From Cytophagales bacterium (GTDB lineage: Bacteria; Bacteroidota; Bacteroidia; Cytophagales; Cyclobacteriaceae): a stretch of DNA of 64,000 nt. The notes beneath the pieces were generated by a model that did no database searches, was not told the DNA's origin, and was given only the letters and a program-made list of their open reading frames with translations. Position 1 is the stretch's first letter. The number at the start of each line of letters is the position of its first letter. This document shows, piece after piece, positions 26,080 through 34,643 of the stretch. Position numbers and translations under genes: made by a program. The DNA lies in assembly GCA_017303795.1 (NCBI GenBank), contig JAFLBR010000020.1:32086-96085 (forward strand), given 5' to 3'.

Positions 26080-26895
26080 TCAGTCAGTGTCATATTTATC
26101 CACGCCATTCACGCATCTTTTGGACTTGTTGGCAATGGCAACACTTAAAATTCTTTTGTTTTCTTCCAGCATAACACGCGAGCTTATGGGATGATGCAGG
26201 TGATAACCAAACCCACCCAGCTTTATTTTATAGAATTGCTTTCCACTATTAAGCATGCGAATCATAAACTCCGTATCCTCCCGGCCCCAACCCACAAAAT
26301 CTTCATTAAATCCATTTACTTCTAGTACGTCCGCTCTCCAAAACGATAGATTGCAACCTCTTACTTTTGTGTCGTCTTCGGTGCTGTATGAAAAGAAACT
26401 CGATAAGGGTGGAAAATAAATATTGTTAAATCGTTTTTTAATTCCCAGCTGAAAAAAACTGAAATCAATTTGATGGTTTGTAAGGCATTGTTGTGTTAGC
26501 CGTTTTTTCAACATAACTCTCGAGCCTTGAATAAATCTGTTTGCCTTGGCATGGCTTAGGTGAGACTTAATAAACTCTTTATGTAAGATGATGTCTCCAT
26601 CAACCAGAATAATATAATCACCATGAGATTTTGAAATGGCCAGATTGCGTATGGCCGATAGGCGGAAGCCCGTATCTTCATGCCAGGCATGTATTATTGG
26701 AATTGTGGTTTTGGCCCGATAGGAATCTACCAACTGCCGCGTGTCGTCCCTCGAGCCATCATCGGCAATAATTATTTCAGTTGGCGGTACAGTTTGTCTC
26801 AACGCACTTAACAATACCAGCTCTAAGGCATCCTTTCGGTTATAGGTTGTGATGATGAGGGATGTTGTTGGGGGATTATGCTGAATTTTTGACAT
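26080..26895 (-). CDS. Glycosyltransferase family 2, galactosyltransferase-like C-terminus
   Basis: A 271-residue GT2 enzyme: SLIITTYNRKDALE and IIADDGSRDD for nucleotide binding, ILVDGDIIL for the metal, and GWGREDTEFMIRML near residue 220, the motif shared with chondroitin-polymerase and beta-1,4-galactosyltransferase C-terminal domains. The ATG at 26895 is preferred because the promoter-like box at 26931-26938 leaves a 30-base leader; the alternative GTG at 26919 would leave almost none. It is surrounded by two Stealth genes, so it probably builds the glycan they decorate. Confidence 0.88.
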   Translation of the reverse strand: MSKIQHNPPTTSLIITTYNRKDALELVLLSALRQTVPPTEIIIADDGSRDDTRQLVDSYRAKTTIPIIHAWHEDTGFRLSAIRNLAISKSHGDYIILVDGDIILHKEFIKSHLSHAKANRFIQGSRVMLKKRLTQQCLTNHQIDFSFFQLGIKKRFNNIYFPPLSSFFSYSTEDDTKVRGCNLSFWRADVLEVNGFNEDFVGWGREDTEFMIRMLNSGKQFYKIKLGGFGYHLHHPISSRVMLEENKRILSVAIANKSKRCVNGVDKYDTD

Positions 26896-26930
26896 AGGTT
26901 TAATTGCATTGTCTAGCACACCTGTTTTAT

Positions 26931-26938
26931 CAAATTTA
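26931..26938 (-). promoter_or_regulatory. Putative -7 box for the GT2 gene
   Basis: Minus-strand TAAATTTG matches TAnnTTTG. It is about 36 bases upstream of the ATG at 26895 and helps decide that start. No clear -33 box. Confidence 0.4.
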
Positions 26939-27118
26939 AAGTGATGATAAAGGAAGGAGCACTGGCTTTCATTGGGGGAAATAATTATCGTATCGGTTCA
27001 GGTTTTGGTGTATTTAAGATACACCACTTCTTAATAAGAAAAAAATAAACTCTTCTTTTGGACACATTTTATATACATTATTCAGAGATTTGATCAGTTT
27101 AACTGTTCTTCAACCAGA

Positions 27119-28111
27119 TTATTTCTCAAAGCCTGATTTTTCTGGTAGAATACTTTCAAATGCTAACCGAACATCATTTAAGGTCTTGTCGTAATTTCGG
27201 ATATACTCGCTGTCATTCACACAAACCAGTTTATAAGATTGTTCGCGGATTGCTTTAATGGCTTGTGCCGACCTTAATACCAGCGGAAACATTTTGGTGT
27301 CATCGTAGGTATTGTAGGGCACAAAATTAGATTGGCAGATTTGCCAAGTTCTGAATAATTCTTGTGTGTAATCGCGCGGACTGCGAAAGCGGTTCTTCGA
27401 CATTTCGGTTAACTCACTTCCGGCATAGTCCCACACTTCCTGGTACGTAGTTTTGGTATAAGGCTGTGCGTTGTGCGGTGTTCTAAGCGTTATAAATTTA
27501 TCGTAAGGTTGTAAGAGCCGGGTAAGTCTTGCTTTGCTGCCGTATTTTGGGTTGAACCATTTATCATGGTCGCGTTTCAAAACTTCCTTCTTATCAAAAC
27601 GCTTATTAATAATTTCAATATTATTTTTTAAACATTTGGTCCATAACGAGAGACCGAGATTCATCCTAAACGATGCAATGTCATTCGGAATTCCGTCTGT
27701 AAAAAACCGTTCTTCTTTCAGGTGATTGATAATAAAAAAGTCATCGTTGAAATAAACAAAGTGTTCCGCTAACCCCGGTATCTTATGCAAGTAAATTTCA
27801 ATCAAACTTGAGTTAAAGCAAGGCAAAAATTGATTTGGAATATAGTCGGTATGATTAACAAGCTTTAATTTGGGATGTTCCGCATTTAACCACGCAGGCT
27901 TTTGGCCGCAGGTAACAAAATGAATATTTCTTACCCAGGGCGCAAATTTCTCTATGCCTCTGAACCAGAATTTCAGCAATCCATTGTCTCTGAAACGAGC
28001 TTCCGTTACTTCGTTTTTGGTATTATCTATTTTACCCGAATATTTGGCAAAATCCTGTTGCCATTTCGGGTCATTCATATCCACCCAGGTAACTACAAAA
28101 TCTATATCCAT
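27119..28111 (-). CDS. Stealth-family glycan phosphotransferase (2)
   Basis: A 330-residue paralogue of the Stealth protein at 25071. CR1 is DIDFVVTWVDMNDPKW (the usual G-S is M-N), CR2 has RGIEKFAPWVRNIHFVTCG, FNSSLIEIYLHKIPGLAEHF and NDDFFI, CR3 is RTPHNAQPY and CR4 CVNDSEYI plus SILPEKSGFEK. It differs enough from the first copy to suggest a different donor or acceptor. It is on the minus strand with the GT2 gene, but a 223-base gap and an own promoter-like box argue for separate transcription. Confidence 0.9.
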   Translation of the reverse strand: MDIDFVVTWVDMNDPKWQQDFAKYSGKIDNTKNEVTEARFRDNGLLKFWFRGIEKFAPWVRNIHFVTCGQKPAWLNAEHPKLKLVNHTDYIPNQFLPCFNSSLIEIYLHKIPGLAEHFVYFNDDFFIINHLKEERFFTDGIPNDIASFRMNLGLSLWTKCLKNNIEIINKRFDKKEVLKRDHDKWFNPKYGSKARLTRLLQPYDKFITLRTPHNAQPYTKTTYQEVWDYAGSELTEMSKNRFRSPRDYTQELFRTWQICQSNFVPYNTYDDTKMFPLVLRSAQAIKAIREQSYKLVCVNDSEYIRNYDKTLNDVRLAFESILPEKSGFEK

Positions 28112-28425
28112 AAAATGGTGCTGATTACAGTAAAATTTCCAAACGTATTCTACTACAAATAAAACAGGTTAATATGGAAAAAACTGCTACCGCATTGATA
28201 ATTCGTGGGCTACCGATTCATCCTCCAACGGCAACTTACCTCCCCACAACCTAAAGTTCTAATTAAATCGTTTACTAAACACCCGATTGAGGGATGAAAA
28301 CAAATGTTGAGAATTCGCAAACCAATTTTGTTTGAGTTAAATTACTTCTAAACCAGAAATGTTTAACTGGTTTTCATTGTGTTGCGATAATTTAAATAAC
28401 TTGCACAACCGATAAATCAAATTCT
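28112..28425. other. Divergent intergenic region, 314 bases
   Basis: Lies between Stealth gene 2 (minus) and the DUF6588 gene (plus). Apart from the minus promoter box and a weak 7-base inverted repeat (aaaccag / ctggttt at 28350-28373) near the plus-strand start, no gene, RNA or clear operator was seen. Confidence 0.5.
28140..28147 (-). promoter_or_regulatory. Putative -7 box for Stealth gene 2
   Basis: Minus-strand TACGTTTG matches TAnnTTTG, about 29 bases upstream of the ATG at 28111. Confidence 0.4.
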
Positions 28426-29454
28426 ATGAGAAAGATTCTTATTCTGTTTTTAGTATCAACAATTTCGTTGAGTGCCTGGGCGCAAGGCGATTTAAATGAA
28501 TTGATGACGGGCAGTCTTCAGGATGCTACTAAACTATTAGATGGCTATACCAAACCTGCCCTTAAAGCCTTTGGCTATGGATTAAATCAAGGTTGGTACA
28601 ATACCGCAAAACCACATAAACCCTTTGGTGTGGATTTAACCATTTCTGTTTCGGCTGTTACCATCCCCAACTCAGATTTATTTTACACAGTTAATAATAA
28701 TGACCTTACAAGCCTTGATCTAGTGAGTGTAAATGGGCAACCCGTTACACCGGGTACTGGTAGTGCTCAGGTTCCCACCATCTTTGGCCCGGATACACCA
28801 CCAACTTTTGAAAACAGGAATAGTGGGGCGCAGTTTGAAGCACCAGGTGGGTTAGATCTAAAGAAAGAAATTGGAATTCAGGCTATGCCTGTACCCATTG
28901 CGCACCTGGGTATTGGTTTGCCAAAAGGGTTTGATTTAAAAATCAGATTTGTACCTACTGTAAATATTGGTGATGATGCCAAGTTTGATTTGTTCGGTGT
29001 TGGGGTGATGCACGATGTGAAACAGTACATACCCGGCATTAAAAATCTTCCATTTGATTTATCAGGATTTGTAGGGTACACCAGCATGAAGTTAATAAGT
29101 AATCTAGATGTAACGGCTGGCAGTAATCAACGTGCAGAATTCAAATCATCGGCTACTACTATTCAGGCTTTGGTTTCCAAAAAGATTTCTGTTCTTACCG
29201 TTTACGGAGGGTTAGGCTACAACATTGCAAAGACAAAAATTGCAATGCTGGGTGCTTATGAGTTTGAAGAAACACCCGGTTATCCCCCCATTACTATAGA
29301 GGATCCTATCACGTTAAGTTCCGATGCAAGCGGTATGCGTGCAACGGCAGGTCTTCGTTTGAAATTGGCAGTAATCACATTGCATGGCGATTACACCGTA
29401 CAGAAAGATAATTTTAACACGCTTACTGTAGGGTTTGGTATTAACGTACGCTGA
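28426..29454 (+). CDS. DUF6588 family outer-membrane protein
   Basis: A 342-residue protein with signal peptide MRKILILFLVSTISLSAWA-Q. The opening of the mature part (LNELMTGSLQDATKLLDGYTKPALKAFGYGLNQGWYNTAKPHK) and the alternating hydrophobic strands toward the aromatic-poor C-terminus (LTVGFGINVR) match DUF6588 proteins of Bacteroidota, predicted outer-membrane beta-barrels. Length is usual for the group. Single gene; its stop precedes a bidirectional terminator. No functional annotation exists to my knowledge. Confidence 0.8.
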   Translation: MRKILILFLVSTISLSAWAQGDLNELMTGSLQDATKLLDGYTKPALKAFGYGLNQGWYNTAKPHKPFGVDLTISVSAVTIPNSDLFYTVNNNDLTSLDLVSVNGQPVTPGTGSAQVPTIFGPDTPPTFENRNSGAQFEAPGGLDLKKEIGIQAMPVPIAHLGIGLPKGFDLKIRFVPTVNIGDDAKFDLFGVGVMHDVKQYIPGIKNLPFDLSGFVGYTSMKLISNLDVTAGSNQRAEFKSSATTIQALVSKKISVLTVYGGLGYNIAKTKIAMLGAYEFEETPGYPPITIEDPITLSSDASGMRATAGLRLKLAVITLHGDYTVQKDNFNTLTVGFGINVR

Positions 29455-29470
29455 TAAGCTACTGATAATA

Positions 29471-29506
29471 AAAAAACGGCTCGCCAATAACGAGCCGTTT
29501 TTTTTT
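29471..29506. terminator. Bidirectional terminator between convergent genes
   Basis: Stem cggctcg / cgagccg (29477-29483 with 29491-29497, 7-base loop) extended by A6 on the left and T9 on the right. It serves both the DUF6588 gene and the convergent crotonase gene. Confidence 0.9.
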
Positions 29507-29518
29507 GCTGCTTGTATA

Positions 29519-30292
29519 TTACTGCCCTTTAAACTCCGCCTTCCGCTTTTCAATAAAGGCTTTCATACCTTCTTTCTGATCGGCCGAAGCAAACGTGAGG
29601 TAAAAGTTTTTACGCTCAAGTGTAAGTCCCTCGTCTAAATGAGTTTCGAACGAACGATTAATAGATTCTTTTGCAAGCTGCACAGCCACAGGTGATAGTT
29701 GCGCAATTTCTTTGGCAAGTGTAAAGGCTTCGAGCAGGTACATTTCTTTCGGCACCACTTTATTAACTAATCCGTAAAAGTGAGCTTCTTCTGCCGATAA
29801 AAACCGACCGGTTAAAATCAACTCCATGGCTTTGGCTTTACCCACCGCTTTGGTTAAACGTTGTGTTCCACCGGCACCGGGTATCGTTCCTATTTTTATT
29901 TCGGGCTGACCAAACTTTGCAGTCTCCGATGCAATTACCATATCGCAAGTCATTACAAATTCACATCCGCCACCCAATGCAAATCCGGAAACGGCAGCAA
30001 TAATAGGTTTCTTGGTTTTCCGAATCTGATCCCATGTAGTGAATTGATCCAGCAACAACATATCAATGGCTGACTTATCAGCCATTTGTTTTATATCGGC
30101 CCCGGCTGCAAAAGCTTGTTCGTTGCCGGTAATAATAATTACCCGCACGGCATCATTCTTATCTAAGGCTACCAGTGCATCGCGTACCTCCTGCATCAAT
30201 TGTGGATTTAATGCATTCAATTCTTTGGGCCTGTTTAGCTCAATCAGCGCTACGTGTGGTTCTTTTTGTTCTGTTACTTTAATCAGCTCCAT
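29519..30292 (-). CDS. Enoyl-CoA hydratase/isomerase, crotonase superfamily
   Basis: A 257-residue crotonase. Oxyanion and CoA-binding residues lie in AFAAGADIKQM, and the two catalytic glutamates fall in GGGCEF and in GQPEIKIGTIPGAGGTQRL, so a true hydratase of the short-chain type is likely. It would hydrate enoyl-CoAs in fatty-acid or amino-acid degradation. Single gene between a bidirectional terminator and a 341-base gap. Confidence 0.9.
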   Translation of the reverse strand: MELIKVTEQKEPHVALIELNRPKELNALNPQLMQEVRDALVALDKNDAVRVIIITGNEQAFAAGADIKQMADKSAIDMLLLDQFTTWDQIRKTKKPIIAAVSGFALGGGCEFVMTCDMVIASETAKFGQPEIKIGTIPGAGGTQRLTKAVGKAKAMELILTGRFLSAEEAHFYGLVNKVVPKEMYLLEAFTLAKEIAQLSPVAVQLAKESINRSFETHLDEGLTLERKNFYLTFASADQKEGMKAFIEKRKAEFKGQ

Positions 30293-30633
30293 ATTGTTTA
30301 AAGAAATTTGTTTTTAATGGTTAGTAACTGATGATAAGCAGCATTGAATGTTTAGGCGTCAAGCCGACTATTAACTATAGCAAACAGCCGCCAGACGCTT
30401 GTATTCAGCGTAACATCAGTTAGTATAACAAAACTAAACTTTATGGCTGCTATAAAAAAGAAAGACCGCCTCACGTTTGAGGCGGTCTTATCTAACCAAA
30501 AGGCGGATAAAAAAATGTGCTATGCGAGGTTATATACCGGTGGTGGTTTGCTGAGTAACCTCGCCCGGAGTTTAATTTTGAGAATTGAGGTTAATCTCAA
30601 ACCTTTCCTTGAAAATTTCTTGAATTTCGAAAA
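30293..30633. other. Gene-free stretch, 341 bases
   Basis: Contains one strong hairpin at 30463-30488 and otherwise nothing recognisable. A 64-codon frame from 30443 through the hairpin has no family resemblance and is judged spurious. Confidence 0.55.
30450..30488 (-). terminator. Orphan terminator-like hairpin
   Basis: An 11-base-pair stem agaccgcctca / tgaggcggtct with a 4-base loop (30463-30488). On the minus strand it is followed by a T-rich run (tttcttttttata), so it points minus. No minus-strand gene ends near it; the nearest upstream on that strand is the aspartokinase gene ending at 31096. The stem core resembles the ilvE terminator at 7472. Confidence 0.6.
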
Positions 30634-31101
30634 ATGAAGGTACTTTTTGTTTGTCTGGGCAATATTTGCCGCTCGCCATTGGCCGAGGCTGTTTTTAATC
30701 ATAAAATCAAGCAATTGAATTTACAACATCGCATTTCTGCCGATTCGTGCGGAACGGGCGATTATCACATTGGCGACCAGCCCGATCCGCGTACCATTAA
30801 GACAGCCCAAAAAAACGGAGTGGAAATCTGGCATCAGGCCCGCCAGCTTTCGGTACAAGATTTATCTGCGTTCGATTATTTGTTTGCCATGGATGAACAA
30901 AACAAGCGGGGCATTTTACGGTTGCCCGATGCCGGTAAGCATACACATAAAATAAAATTAATTCGCGAGTTCGATCCGCAAGGACAAGGCGATGTGCCAG
31001 ATCCGTATTATGGTACTATGAATGATTTTCAAGACGTGTTCGAGATGCTGGATCGTACGTTGGATGTATTTATCGAATCGATTAAACACGATCAATTATA
31101 A
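30634..31101 (+). CDS. Low-molecular-weight protein-tyrosine phosphatase
   Basis: A 155-residue LMW-PTP. The CX5R catalytic loop is at the N-terminus, VLFVCLGNICRSP (Cys7, Arg13), and the general-acid aspartate is in VPDPYYGT near residue 128. It dephosphorylates phosphotyrosine on proteins; in bacteria it often opposes BY-kinases of capsule export, though none is in this window. It overlaps the convergent aspartokinase stop by six bases. Confidence 0.94.
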   Translation: MKVLFVCLGNICRSPLAEAVFNHKIKQLNLQHRISADSCGTGDYHIGDQPDPRTIKTAQKNGVEIWHQARQLSVQDLSAFDYLFAMDEQNKRGILRLPDAGKHTHKIKLIREFDPQGQGDVPDPYYGTMNDFQDVFEMLDRTLDVFIESIKHDQL

Positions 31102-32340
31102 TCGCAACAACACCTGTAACGTAGAGCGCGAAGATTGCTCTAACAAAATACCCGGCTTTTGCCGATACTCATTAAAAGTAGTGGCATCGTAATTTTTTAT
31201 GGTGATCAGCGTAAGCCCGGTGTTGTAATACACTTCAAAGTTTTTGCTCAAGGCCTCAATTAAGCGCAATGTTTTAGGTTCGCGGTAGTCCACGCAAATT
31301 GAAAACGAAATGGCAGAGTTCTGCATCACATTTATATGAACATCGTGTTGCGAAAGCGTGGTAAAGATGTTGCTCATCTGCTGCTCGTTTACAAACGAGT
31401 AGTCCGTAACCTTGCACGAGATCAAACATTGATTTTCCTTAAACACAACTAACGGTGGCAGTTTATCAATTTTACATTCGTGAATGCGTGTGCCGGGTAA
31501 AGCAGGGTTATCGAAATTTTTTACCAACAGCGGAATGCCCGCATTGGCTAACGGCTTTATGGTTTTAGGATGAATAACAGAAGCGCCATAGTATGTCATC
31601 TCTGCCGCTTCCTGATACGGCAACTCATCAAACACAACGGCATTTGGTAATCGTTTAGGGTCGGCACTCATTACACCAGGCACATCTTTCCAAATGGTTA
31701 CTGATTCAGCTGAAAGGCAAGCTGCAAAAATGGCGGCACTGTAATCGCTACCTTCGCGGCCTAAAGTGGTGGTTTTGTTATCGGAAGTTGCGCCAATAAA
31801 ACCTTGTGTTACCAACAGTTGGCTTTGCAGATTTTTTTTGAGGCCCTGAATTTTTTTGCGCGATTGTTCCCAATCCACTTTGCCTCCGCGCCAGGTGTTA
31901 TCGGTTTGAATGTAGTGGCGTGCATCTATCCAGGCCGAACGCAAACCTTGTTGTACGAGGTACTGATTTAAAATAAGCGAAGACAATACTTCGCCTTGCG
32001 ATACAACCTGATCGTACACCAGATCATACTCATCGGTTTGAGTAGCCAGCGATTTTAATTCGACAAACTTTGCGTTGATGGTATTGTTAAAATCTGGATC
32101 ATTAATGTCTAATTCTTGTATGATTTGCTGATGATAATCCTGTATCTCCTGAATTACGGTTTCAAAATTCTGTTGATTGCGGGCTAATAAAACCACACGT
32201 TCCAGTGCATTGGTAGTTTTCCCAATTGCCGAAACCACAATCAACGATTGGCTGGCCTCAAATTGTTTTACAATTGCCGCCACATTTTGAATAGCCGCTG
32301 CATTTTTTACCGATGCACCCCCAAACTTAAAAACCTTCAT
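31096..32340 (-). CDS. lysC: Aspartate kinase
   Basis: A 414-residue monofunctional aspartokinase (first step to Lys, Thr and Met). The N-terminal MKVFKFGGASVKN is the substrate-binding signature, GREGSDYSAAIFAACLSA forms the nucleotide site, and the last ~100 residues contain two ACT-like segments (ISCKVTDYSFVNEQ, then SAISFSICVDY), implying feedback regulation by amino acids. Only the kinase is present; no homoserine-dehydrogenase fusion. Transcribed divergently from fbp with overlapping promoter boxes. Confidence 0.93.
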   Translation of the reverse strand: MKVFKFGGASVKNAAAIQNVAAIVKQFEASQSLIVVSAIGKTTNALERVVLLARNQQNFETVIQEIQDYHQQIIQELDINDPDFNNTINAKFVELKSLATQTDEYDLVYDQVVSQGEVLSSLILNQYLVQQGLRSAWIDARHYIQTDNTWRGGKVDWEQSRKKIQGLKKNLQSQLLVTQGFIGATSDNKTTTLGREGSDYSAAIFAACLSAESVTIWKDVPGVMSADPKRLPNAVVFDELPYQEAAEMTYYGASVIHPKTIKPLANAGIPLLVKNFDNPALPGTRIHECKIDKLPPLVVFKENQCLISCKVTDYSFVNEQQMSNIFTTLSQHDVHINVMQNSAISFSICVDYREPKTLRLIEALSKNFEVYYNTGLTLITIKNYDATTFNEYRQKPGILLEQSSRSTLQVLLRL

Positions 32341-32351
32341 AGCTTAAATTA

Positions 32352-32382
32352 TTGATTTCAAACGTTTGCAAAGCTATATTTG
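32352..32382 (+). promoter_or_regulatory. Putative promoter of fbp
   Basis: A TTG (32352-32354) is followed by 20 bases and TATATTTG (32375-32382), the Bacteroidota -33/-7 pattern. It gives a leader of about 50 bases before ATG 32438 and overlaps the lysC -7 box on the opposite strand. Confidence 0.55.
32369..32376 (-). promoter_or_regulatory. Putative -7 box for lysC
   Basis: Minus-strand TAGCTTTG, a perfect TAnnTTTG match about 29 bases before the ATG at 32340. It shares two bases with the fbp -7 box on the other strand. Confidence 0.5.
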
Positions 32383-32437
32383 AACCGTTTTACAAACCGG
32401 GCCCGAAGTTAACAAACCGGGCTAAACAACTTCACTT

Positions 32438-33445
32438 ATGTCCAGCTTTATGGAATCATCGCGCATCGCGCTACCCATCGGAACGGCCCTTGACCGCTTC
32501 ATCAAAAATAATCAGGATCAGTTTCAATATGCCAGTGGCGAGCTTTCGCAACTGCTGCGTGATATTGCCCTGGCTTCGAAAGTAGTGAACCGCGAAGTAA
32601 ACAAAGCCGGACTGATTGATATAATGGGGGCAATGGGTTCGCAAAACTCGGGTGGCGAACAGCAACAAAAGTTAGATGTGCTGGCCAACATCCGGTTTAC
32701 ACGGGCACTTACCAAAGGTGGCGAAGTGTGTGCCTTGGTTTCGGAGGAAACCGAATCGTATGTGGATTTGAATAACGATGGTGGTTATGTGATAGCTATT
32801 GATCCGCTGGATGGTTCATCTAACATTGATGTGAATGTTTCTATTGGCACCATCTTTTCAATTTACAGAAGAAAAAGTGCTATCGGAAAACCCATACAAG
32901 AAGAAGACATTTTGCAAACCGGAGCCGATCAGGTCGCGGCTGGTTATATTTTATATGGCTCGTCAACCATGTTGGTTTATACCACCGGCCACGGTGTAAA
33001 TGGTTTTACTTACGAAAGCACTCTGGGCGAATATGTGTTATCGCACGCCAACATGAGAATACCCGAGGATGGCAGGATTTATTCTATCAATGAAGGTTCA
33101 GCCAATTCGTTTGCACAATCGGTTAGCGAATACATTCAGTATTGTAAAGATCAGCATTACACAGCTCGTTACATTGGCTCGCTGGTAGCGGATTTCCATC
33201 GCAACTTGCTAAAAGGTGGTATTTACATTTATCCGGCCACAGCCAAAGACAAAAATGGTAAGCTACGGCTGATGTATGAGTGCAATGCGCTTGCTTTTCT
33301 GGCAGAACAAGCCGGTGGCCTTGCTACCGATGGGCATACACGAATTCTGGAATTGAAACCAAAAGACTTGCATCAACGCACGCCCTTTTATGTAGGCTCG
33401 AAAAATATGGTGCAGAAAGCAGTAAGCTTTATAAAGGAAAGCTAA
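32438..33445 (+). CDS. fbp: Class I fructose-1,6-bisphosphatase
   Basis: A 335-residue gluconeogenic enzyme that removes the 1-phosphate from fructose 1,6-bisphosphate. The metal and active-site signature is [19 protein letters not shown], and the phosphate-binding region includes [17 protein letters not shown]. The length is normal for class I. It is divergent from lysC and ends 10 bases before the convergent DUF5606 gene. Confidence 0.95.
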   Translation: MSSFMESSRIALPIGTALDRFIKNNQDQFQYASGELSQLLRDIALASKVVNREVNKAGLIDIMGAMGSQNSGGEQQQKLDVLANIRFTRALTKGGEVCALVSEETESYVDLNNDGGYVIAIDPLDGSSNIDVNVSIGTIFSIYRRKSAIGKPIQEEDILQTGADQVAAGYILYGSSTMLVYTTGHGVNGFTYESTLGEYVLSHANMRIPEDGRIYSINEGSANSFAQSVSEYIQYCKDQHYTARYIGSLVADFHRNLLKGGIYIYPATAKDKNGKLRLMYECNALAFLAEQAGGLATDGHTRILELKPKDLHQRTPFYVGSKNMVQKAVSFIKES

Positions 33446-33454
33446 CCTTAACTA

Positions 33455-33868
33455 TCAAGCTTCTTTCTTTTGCTCAGTAAATACTTCGGGTGCTTGTTCT
33501 AAAAGAATGCTGTACCACTTCACTAATTTCTTTATATCCGAAACGTACACGCGGTCTTCATCAAAAGTGGGTAGCACAGATTTTAAAAATGCTTTTAGTT
33601 CGTTGCCATCAGAATTGGCATCTACACCTAAATCATTTTTATACTCTTGATTGATTTTTTTCAATACTTCATCCAAAGGCGCAGTGCCTTCTTTGGTAGT
33701 TGTGTAGATGGAGATTTCGCTTAGTAAAGAAAGCCGCTGTGTAGCACTAGCCACAATCCGGGTTTTAGTTGCATCCATAGATTCCAGCAACACACCCGAC
33801 TTACCCGGTTTTAAAACTTTAAACAATCCGCCTTTGCCGCTTATCGATGCTATTTCAGTTAACTCCAT
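33455..33868 (-). CDS. DUF5606 family protein
   Basis: A 137-residue cytoplasmic protein. The N-terminal half (MELTEIASISGKGGLFKVLKPGKSGVLLESMD) is a beta-rich fold with a KPGKSGV turn; the second half is helical and acidic. This matches DUF5606, found almost only in Bacteroidota and of unknown function. It lies 35 bases downstream of engB on the same strand but has its own promoter-like box, so it may be separately or doubly transcribed. Confidence 0.8.
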   Translation of the reverse strand: MELTEIASISGKGGLFKVLKPGKSGVLLESMDATKTRIVASATQRLSLLSEISIYTTTKEGTAPLDEVLKKINQEYKNDLGVDANSDGNELKAFLKSVLPTFDEDRVYVSDIKKLVKWYSILLEQAPEVFTEQKKEA

Positions 33869-33888
33869 GTGTAGATTTTTTAGTGGCG

Positions 33889-33896
33889 CAAAAGTA
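33889..33896 (-). promoter_or_regulatory. Putative -7 box for the DUF5606 gene
   Basis: Minus-strand TACTTTTG, a perfect TAnnTTTG match about 21 bases before ATG 33868. Confidence 0.4.
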
Positions 33897-33903
33897 ATTG
33901 ATT

Positions 33904-34503
33904 TTACCTTTTAGCATTCAGGGCAGTTTCAATAAAATTGAGCATGGGGTTACGCCCGGTTTTTTTCTCGGCCGAGGTAACAAAAATGGGCGGTAATTCT
34001 TCCCATGTTTTCAAAAGTTCAAGTTCAAGCTGGTTGCGGGTTTTGGCTTGTTCGCTTTGCTTCATTTTATCAGTTTTGGTTAATACAAGCGCAATAGGAA
34101 TGCCCATCTTTCCTAACCGGTTAATGAAACTTATATCGCTGGCTTGTGGCTCTAATCGCGAGTCGATCAAAATAAAAGTACAGTACAGGTTATCGCGATT
34201 CTTGAAGTATTGATCAATCATGTGGCTCCAGCCTTCGCGACTGTTTTTGCTTACCTGAGCATAACCATAACCGGGCAGATCCACCAGATACCACGCTTTG
34301 TTGATGAAAAAATGGTTGATGGTTTGGGTTTTACCCGGAGTAGATGAGGTTTTGGCCAAATCTTTGCGTGCGGTAAGCATGTTGATGAGTGATGACTTAC
34401 CCACATTCGATCGGCCAATGAAGGCAAACTCCGGTTTATCGGTCTGCGGGCACTTGCTCACATCAGTATTACTAACCACAAACTCGGCCTGGCGGATGTC
34501 CAT
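33904..34503 (-). CDS. engB: Ribosome biogenesis GTPase YihA/YsxC
   Basis: A 199-residue GTPase needed for 50S assembly. Motifs in order: P-loop GRSNVGKSSLINML, switch residues near TSSTPGKTQTINHF, G3 DLPGYGYA, G4 TKTDK and G5 VTSAEK. The FAFIGRSNVG start and length agree with the family. Divergent from the PorE-like gene. Confidence 0.95.
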   Translation of the reverse strand: MDIRQAEFVVSNTDVSKCPQTDKPEFAFIGRSNVGKSSLINMLTARKDLAKTSSTPGKTQTINHFFINKAWYLVDLPGYGYAQVSKNSREGWSHMIDQYFKNRDNLYCTFILIDSRLEPQASDISFINRLGKMGIPIALVLTKTDKMKQSEQAKTRNQLELELLKTWEELPPIFVTSAEKKTGRNPMLNFIETALNAKR

Positions 34504-34643
34504 ATTACTTGCTATTGTTTGGCAAAATAGTAAAATGTAATTTATGGGTACTTTATTAACCCTAATTGTAACTTTTGTTGCGAATGGTTTTAGGTAATTT
34601 GCAAAAATTTTGATCTTGTTAAGTGGCTGCTATCCAACACCCA

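Noticed and set aside
30443-30637. A small plus-strand frame of 64 codons
   Set aside because: It runs through a strong inverted repeat and has no recognisable family or ribosome site; the region is better explained by the hairpin.
33446-33454. Terminator between fbp and the DUF5606 gene
   Set aside because: The few bases and the partial gaaagct/agcttc pairing are too short and mismatched to support a stem.
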